DNA of 64,000 bases, taken from positions 1,126,938 through 1,190,937 of the forward strand of contig ML662466.1 in assembly GCA_007570785.1 (NCBI GenBank), given 5' to 3'. Numbering within the stretch: position 1 is the first letter of the stretch; each line of letters starts with the position of its first letter. The notes under the pieces are model-generated. The model made no database searches and was not told where the DNA came from. It was given only the letters and a program-made list of their open reading frames with translations. The translations under genes were made by a program, and so were the position numbers. Source of the stretch: Antilocapra americana. Its lineage: Eukaryota; Chordata; Mammalia; Artiodactyla; Antilocapridae. Shown in pieces: positions 57,975-64,000 of the stretch.

Positions 57975-58079
57975 ACCTTCATTCCTCCTTCCTCCCTCGT
58001 AAGCTCCTGCAGTCAGGACCCAAGTCCTGCCTGAACGGATCTCACACTAAATCAGCGACTAGCCCCTAAGGGAACCAGA

Positions 58080-58760
58080 TCAAAGGGGTCAAGGACCCCC
58101 GGGGAAGAAGCGGGAAGCTGACCTGTGGAGTACCAGCAGCTGGGGTCCTGGAGTCTGGGGAGGCAGAGATCTGGCCGGAGTCACAGCCGGGGTGAAGAGG
58201 CAGGGTCCCGATAGGTAGAGTCCAGGGTGAGGGGAGAAGGCTGCCCACCTTGGCAGGGGTCGCGGGAATAGGGTTCGGGGAGGAGGCAGAGGCCCTGTGG
58301 GGGTCTCGGGCACAGGGGAAGAAGCAGTGTCCGGCGATGGAGTCCCTGGGTCTGGGGAGGAGACCGCCTGGCCTGACGGAGGTCGTGCATCCTGGGTTCT
58401 GGGAGGAAGTGGCCTGAGCAGGTGGTGTTGCGAGACTGTGCTCCTGGGGTCAGGGGAGAAGCGGCCTTCTACCTGGCGGGGGTCGCGGGCCTGGGGTCTG
58501 GTGAGGAGGCAGAGGCCACGCAGGGGTGAGGCCGCGCCCCGCCCGGGACCTGCACGAACTAGGGGGCCTGCGGCTGGCTGAAGAGGATGCCGAGACCAGG
58601 CGTGACCATTTGAACTCACGAAAGCTTCAAAACTGGCTCTCTGGAGGAGCTCCCAATAAATGTCGCCTCTGTCGTGCGTCACCGAGATGCGTGGCGTCAT
58701 CACGGCACCGCCAGTCCGTGCTCTTACCCCGGTTGCCCCGGGCGCAAGGTGGGCCTGAAG
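58080..58760. promoter_or_regulatory. CpG-rich block with degenerate tandem units (CpG island candidate)
   Basis: About 45 CpG dinucleotides occur in roughly 680 bases, whereas the rest of the window is CpG-poor. Within 58130-58530 a G-rich unit of about 40-55 bp recurs (ggggtcgcggg ... ctggggtctgg ... gaggaggcagaggcc), some nine times. The right part (58660-58740) has cAMP-element-like cgtca sequences (tgcgtcacc, ggcgtcatc) and a possible splice donor (gcaaggtgggc at 58743-58753). This looks like a gene promoter or a minisatellite island. A 260-codon Pro-rich minus-strand frame (58871-58089) crosses it; without a family match I treat it as a composition effect. Confidence 0.6.
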
Positions 58761-59189
58761 GAGCTTAGGAGCTTGAGTGTGAACTTGGGCTGAGAATGCC
58801 AGGCAACCATCGGAAAGCATTGGAGGCGTGCAAATACTTTCAAGCTGGCATTTTCGGGTGAGTTTGAACAACTTTGGTAATTGGAAAAATAACCGATTAA
58901 TCTATTTTATTTGGAGGCGGAATTACTTACATGACCTTTGGTCCCTGGACATCCTTATTTCACCTTATCCTTTTAACATTATCGATAAATCATCCAGGCG
59001 TCTCATAAGCACCGCGTTTCTGTAGAAAATTTCTATTCAGAGGGTGGTTGGGTAGGTGCTAAGATCTTTTTCTTCTTATTAATATAAAATTTTTCATTGG
59101 TGTTTTCTCTCCTTTAGGAGGTAATTTCAAGTTCTTAGGAGTTAAAGTCTCCTGCTTCTCATAGTATAAATATAACTTTACTGTAGTTT
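58761..59189. other. no gene or recognised repeat
   Basis: Ordinary sequence between the CpG-rich block and BovB. If the block is a promoter, a first intron would lie here. Confidence 0.45.
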
Positions 59190-61756
59190 AGTCGCTGAGT
59201 TAGGTTCAGTTAAGTCCTTCAGCCCTGTCCTACTCTTTGCGACCCCATGACTTGCAGGACACCAGGCTTCCCTGTCCATCACCAACTCCCGGAGTCCACC
59301 CAAATCCATGTCCATCTAGTCAGCGATGCCATCCAGCCATCTCATCCTCTGTTGTCCCCTTCTCTTCCTGTCCCCAATCCCTCCCAGCACTAGGTTCTTT
59401 TCCACTGAATAAGTTCTTCGCATGAGGTGGCCAAAGTATTAGAGTTTCAGCTTAAATATCAGTCCTTCCAATAAACACCCAGGACTGATCTCCTTTAGGA
59501 TGGACTGATTGGATCTCCTTGCAGTCCAAGGAACAGCAAAAGAGACGCAGATCTATAGAACAGTCTTTTAGACTCTATGGGAGAGGGCAAGGGTAGGATG
59601 ATAAGGGAGAACGGCATTGAAACATGTAGATTATCATCTGTGAAATGAATCGCCAGCTCAGGTTTGACGCATGATACAGGGTGCTCAAGGCTGGTGCACC
59701 GGGATGACCCAGAGGGATGGAATCAGGAGGGAGATGGAAGGGAGGTTCTAGAAGGGGAACACATGTATACCCATGGTGGATTCATGTCAATGTATGGCAA
59801 AACCAACACAATAATGTAAAGGAAATAATTAATTAATTAATTAAAAAAAGAGTCTTCTCCAACACCACAGTTCAAAACATCAATTCTTTGGTGCTCAACT
59901 TTTTTCACCATCCAACTCTCACATCCATACATGACTATGGGGAAAAAAAACATAGCCTTGACTACACAGACCTTTGTTGATAAAGTAATGTCTCTGCTTT
60001 TAAATATGCTATCTAGGTTGGTCACAATTTTTCTTCCAAGGAGTAAGCTTCTTTTAATTTTGTGGCTGCTATCATCATCTGCAGTGACTTTGGAGTCCAG
60101 AAAAATAATGCCCTACACTGTTTCCACGGTTACCCCATCTATTTACCATGAAGTGATGGGACCAAATGCCATGGCCTTAGTTTTCTGGATGTTGAGATTT
60201 AAGACAACTTTCTCACTCTCCTTTCCCACTTTTATCAAGAGGCTCTTTAGTTCTTCTTCACTTTCTGCCATGAGTTGTGTCATCTGCATATCTGAGGTTA
60301 TTGATATTTCTCATGACAATCTTGATTCCAGCTTGTGCTTCTTCCAGCCCAGCATTTCTCATGATGTACAGTGCATACAAGTTAAGTAAGCAGGGTGACA
60401 ATATACAGCCTTGACATTCTCCTTTTCCTATTTGGAACTAGCCTGTTGTTCCATGTTCAGTTCTAACTGAATACAGGTTTCTCAAGAGACAGGTCACATG
60501 CTCTGGTATTCCCATCTCTTTAAGAAGTTTCCACAGTTTGTTGTGATCCACACATTCAGTCAGTATGAATACTGACACAGTCATAGTCAATAAAACAGGA
60601 GTGGATGTTTTTTTGGAACTGTCTTGCTTTTTCAATAATCCAGTGGATGTTAACAATTTGATCTCTGGTTCCTCTGCCTTTTCTAAAACCAACTTGAACA
60701 TCTGAAAGTCCACTGTTCACTCATTGCTAAAGCCTGGCTTGGAGAATTTTAAGCATCACTTTACTTGCATGTGAGATGAGTGCAATTGTGCAGTAGTTTG
60801 AGCATGCTTTGACATTGCCTTTCTTTGGGATAGGAATGAAAACTGACTTTTTCTAGTCCTGTGGCCATTGCAGAGTTTTCCAAATTTGCTGGCATATTGA
60901 GTGCAGCACTTTCTCAGCATCATCTTTTATGATTTGAATTAGCTCAACTGTAATTCCATCACCTCCACTAGCTTTGTTTGTAGTGATGCTTTCTAAGACC
61001 CACTTAACTTCACATTCCAGGATGTCTGACTCTAGGTGAGTGATCATGCTATCATGATTATCTGAGTCATGAAGATCTTTTTTTGTAGAGCTCTTCTGTG
61101 TATTCTTGCCACATCTTCTTAATATCTTCTGCTTCTCTTAGGTCCATATCATTTCTGTCCTTTATTGAGTCCATCATTGCAAGAAATGTTCCCTTGGTAT
61201 CTCTAATTTTATTGAAGAGATGTCTAATCTTTCCTATTCTATTGTTTTCCTCTATTTCTTCACATAGATCATTAAGGAAGCCTTTCTTGTCTCTCCTTGC
61301 TATTTTTTGGAACTCTGCAATCAAATGGGAATATCTTTCCTTATCCTCTTTGCTTTTTGCTTCTCTTCTTTTCACAGCTGTTTCTAAGGCCTCCTCAGAC
61401 AGCCATTTTGCTTTTTTGCATTTCTTTTTTGGATGGGATGGTCTTAATTCCTGTCTCCTGTACAATGCCATGGACCTCCATCCGTAGTCCATCAGGCATT
61501 CTTGTCTATCAGATATACTCCCTTAAATCTATTTCTCACTTCCACTGTTTAATCATAAGGGGTTTGATTTAGGTCATCTCTGATTGGTCTAGTGGTTTTC
61601 TCTACTCTCTTAAATTTAAGTCTGAATTTGGCAGTAAGAAGTTCATGATCTTAGCCACAGTCAGGTCCCAGCCTTGTATTTACTGACTGTATAGAGCTTC
61701 TCCATCTTTGGCTGCAAATAATATAATTAATCTGAGTTAGGTGTTGACCATCTAAT
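59190..61756 (-). mobile_element. BovB LINE, long minus-strand copy with nested L1
   Basis: This is the longest BovB here: 3' tail from 59190, RT parts (60438-60713; 60853-61047 with VLESITTNKASGGDGITVEL) and the linker region upstream of RT as a 141-codon open frame (61492-61067; KKAKWLSEEALETAVKRREA). It continues into endonuclease sequence to 61756. RT is broken by frameshifts. The L1 at 59530-59855 splits it. Confidence 0.92.
59530..59855 (+). mobile_element. L1 3' end inserted in BovB
   Basis: L1 end from agagacgcagatctatagaa to tatggcaaaaccaacacaat, then (aatt)n/A tail. The BovB sequence at the junction lacks several bases, so the insertion seems to have come with a small target deletion. 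Confidence 0.87.
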
Positions 61757-61955
61757 GAAGTCATGTCCATCTCTTTGCCACCCCATGGACTGTAGCCCAC
61801 CAGGTTCTTCTGTCCATGGGAATTTCCTAGGCAAGAATACTGGAATAGGTTGCCATGCCTTCCTCCATGGGATCTTCCCAACCCAGGAATTCAACCCAAG
61901 TCTCTTGCATTTCAGGTGGATTCTTTACTGGTCAAGCCACCAGGGAAGCCCTCTC
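61757..61955 (-). mobile_element. Bov-tA SINE, full length
   Basis: Reverse complement of body and head, ending tggtcaagccaccagggaag. Confidence 0.9.
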
Positions 61956-61964
61956 AGTAGTATA

Positions 61965-62085
61965 CAGTTTTGTTGCTGTTTGGTAGCTGAGTCCTGTCTG
62001 ACTCTTTTTGACTTCAGGGATCAAACCCACATCTCCTAGATTGCAGGTAGATACTTTGTTTCCAAGCCACCTGCTAAATAACTCT
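61965..62085 (-). mobile_element. Bov-tA SINE fragment
   Basis: gagtcctgtctgactctttt and cagggatcaaacccacatct identify tail and head; the middle is deleted. Confidence 0.75.
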
Positions 62086-62487
62086 TGTTAAAATATTGTT
62101 TTATTTTGTGTTTATAACATTGGCAATACTGGAGGGTAGGGGGTGGGGGAGCAAGTAAGCACCATCTCAAAACTGAGAATTGTGTTTTAATCCAAGGACT
62201 TGCTGAGAACTTAAGCCCAGGAAGTATCCTCTCAGATCTTTCTGAGAGACTTCTCTCTCAGAAGAAGTAAGGAAGGTGCTGAGATACAAAGGACTTTTTG
62301 CAACAAAGAAGATTGGAACATTGGAAGATGAGAGCAATGTAGAGAACACCGGGCATTACAAGTTAATGAATTTAGTGTTTTTCTATGTATGTGAAGATGC
62401 AAGTGTCTGAGTTCATTGAAATCATTCCTTCAATTATTCCTTCCATGTGTTTCTCAGCCATCTTGCCCTCTTGGGCTTCAGCGATAG
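62086..62487. other. no gene or recognised repeat
   Basis: A G-rich run is present near 62133-62152. Nothing else recognised. Confidence 0.5.
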
Positions 62488-62745
62488 CTCATTTCAGTTC
62501 AGTTCAGTTGCTCAGTTGTATCCAACTCTTTGTGACTCCATGAACTGCAGCCCATCAGGCCTCCCTGTCCATCACCAACTCCCAGAGTCCACCCAAACCC
62601 AGGTTTATTGAGTCAATGATGCCATCCAACCATCTCATCCTCTGCCGTCCCCTTCTCCTCCTACCCTCAATCTTTCCTAACATCAGGGTCTTTTCAAATG
62701 AGTCATCTCTTCTCATCAGGTGGCCAAAATATTGGAGTTTCTGAA
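62488..62745 (-). mobile_element. BovB 3' end fragment
   Basis: Short minus-strand BovB tail from gttcagttcagttgctcagt to ggtggccaaaatattggagt; frame at 62555-62758 reads FGHLMRRDDSFEKTLMLGKI. Confidence 0.9.
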
Positions 62746-62835
62746 GTTTGGGAAACATAAATCACTTAAAGCAATGTCACTTCCAAATATCTATATTAAT
62801 TAAGTTAGTAAACAAACATCAATATCAGGTATCAA

Positions 62836-63771
62836 TACCAGGAGCCATCAGGATGCCCCATTGCTTGGATGACAAGGTCATGAAACTAAGAAGGGAACTG
62901 CAAAGTGGATTTTCCTTATTGGGGCATCCCGGGCAAGGCCCCTCTTGGTATTTTTCTTGGGAGTTCTGTTTATGCTTGAAACATTAGCTCATCTCAGTAG
63001 GTCAGTTCCAGTTAGAAATAATTCATCCTGGGGGTCATGGCAAAGCCACCACCAGAAGGGTTCATACTTGGGTCACCTTTCCCCCTCCCACTTCCCCAAA
63101 CACTGCACAGTGGAAGTTCCCTTTCTTGAAGAAGGGGGATGGGACTTAGGAATGCTCATAACTATAGCCACTATTGTTGGAGAAATTGATTGCTTTAGGA
63201 TAGTGTAGACACAGGAATTCATTATAGTAGTTATAGGATTTTATTGCTAAAGCAGTGCTGCTAGACTGTCGCATTGTCCTCTTTCCTCGTAAGAACCAGA
63301 GTGTCAGAACAGAATAAGACAGGTAGTGGTTGAGGTTACTAGAATAAAAACAGTTTCAAGCTTAGCCCTTCCCTCTAGCTTCTACCCAGCTATACCTGAT
63401 GAGAGAAAAATGTAACCTTTCTGCTTAGACTGATGCACATATTATGACTGAATGAAGTATCCTGAAGACAATAAAGTAATTAACATATTATTATTAAATC
63501 TGATTGTGCAGAAATCTGACTTCCGCAAGGGGAATGTTTTGATGATAGATTGAGGAATAAGCTCAATGATAAGGTTGCTATGGAAGATAGAAAACAAAAG
63601 ATTGTATAGAATGATATGTGATGTAATGGGGACGTTTCAGGGAGTATAAAACTGCAAACCAACAACAATAAAGAGGGAAACTGCCTCATCAGCATATTGA
63701 CTTAGCTCAGTACTTTGCTGATGCCACTTGTCCCTCAAGACCCCTGGACCCACTGGGGCTGGACCCCAGCA
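62836..63771 (+). mobile_element. solo LTR, same class II family as 360-1217
   Basis: The opening TG has become TA (taccaggagccatcagga); the end is GACCCCAGCA. Flanks TATCAA (62830-62835) and TATCCA (63772-63777) give a 6-bp target duplication with one mismatch. TATA (tataaaa, 63645-63651) and aataaa (63667-63672) are close together as in the other copies. Confidence 0.88.
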
Positions 63772-64000
63772 TATCCATTCACTAGTAAAAGTTTCCCAGT
63801 TCACACAAGTCTGAAATACATTTAGTTTAATTTTCTTAAATTTAGAATTGTTTCTTTTGTAAGCACTTACTTTTCTTTAGGACAGTTAAATAGAGTCCAT
63901 TGACCCTTCAGCCATATTATCCAAGACTGAAGGTGCAAACTGAGACACACATAAATCTGGACAGGCAGAGATCCCACAGTTTTCTGTTTGAAATTTAAAA
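63772..64000. other. no gene or recognised repeat
   Basis: Right flank of the solo LTR to the end of the window; nothing recognised. Confidence 0.5.

Noticed and set aside
61067..61492. 141-codon open frame as a host gene
   Set aside because: It matches the region upstream of RT in BovB and is continuous with BovB on both sides.

Overview
The window is mammalian DNA from a ruminant, almost certainly a bovid. It is packed with BovB (RTE) LINEs, Bov-tA SINEs that share the BovB tail, CHR-type tRNA SINEs and bovid L1 copies, a combination typical of ruminant genomes. I find no intact host gene. Identified interspersed and tandem repeats fill most of the 64 kb, much of it nested. This would suit a Y-chromosomal, pericentromeric or other gene-poor, low-recombination region, but the sequence alone does not prove that placement.

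Layout. 1-11119: BovB split by a solo class II LTR, then old L1 tails, SINEs and a minus-strand LTR (10241-10757). 11120-18935: a nearly full-length L1 with 5' UTR, ORF1, ORF2 and 3' UTR, broken in both ORFs. 18936-22085: an AT-rich degenerate tandem array (unit about 58 bp) split by a minus-strand BovB. 22912-34910: a complete but decayed gammaretrovirus-like provirus (24481-33391) flanked by two diverged direct copies of a ~1.5-kb segment; its integrase region holds an unrelated LTR. 34436-36573: two BovB copies head to head. 36905-43878: two 5'-truncated L1s, the second carrying a tiny L1 insertion and an internal duplication. 43879-47630: simple and minisatellite repeats plus one unrecognised gene-like fragment.

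47631-57974 is a second provirus (class I, tRNA-Phe-type primer site). Its pol region is interrupted by a betaretrovirus-like (class II) provirus on the opposite strand (51137 to about 56050). The class II element keeps one LTR, env with frameshifts and stops, and a 454-codon uninterrupted RNase H-integrase reading frame. Its LTR family recurs as solo LTRs at 360-1217 and 62836-63771. 58080-58760 is a CpG-rich block with degenerate tandem units. 59190-62745 is BovB, L1 and SINE again.

The elements do not work together as a pathway. The window is a record of successive insertions, duplications and deletions. I did not find a convincing new biological system. The points most worth checking are the intact RNase H-integrase frame, the long basic leader of the class II env, the segment duplication whose edges coincide with the provirus edges, the AT-rich array and the CpG-rich block.
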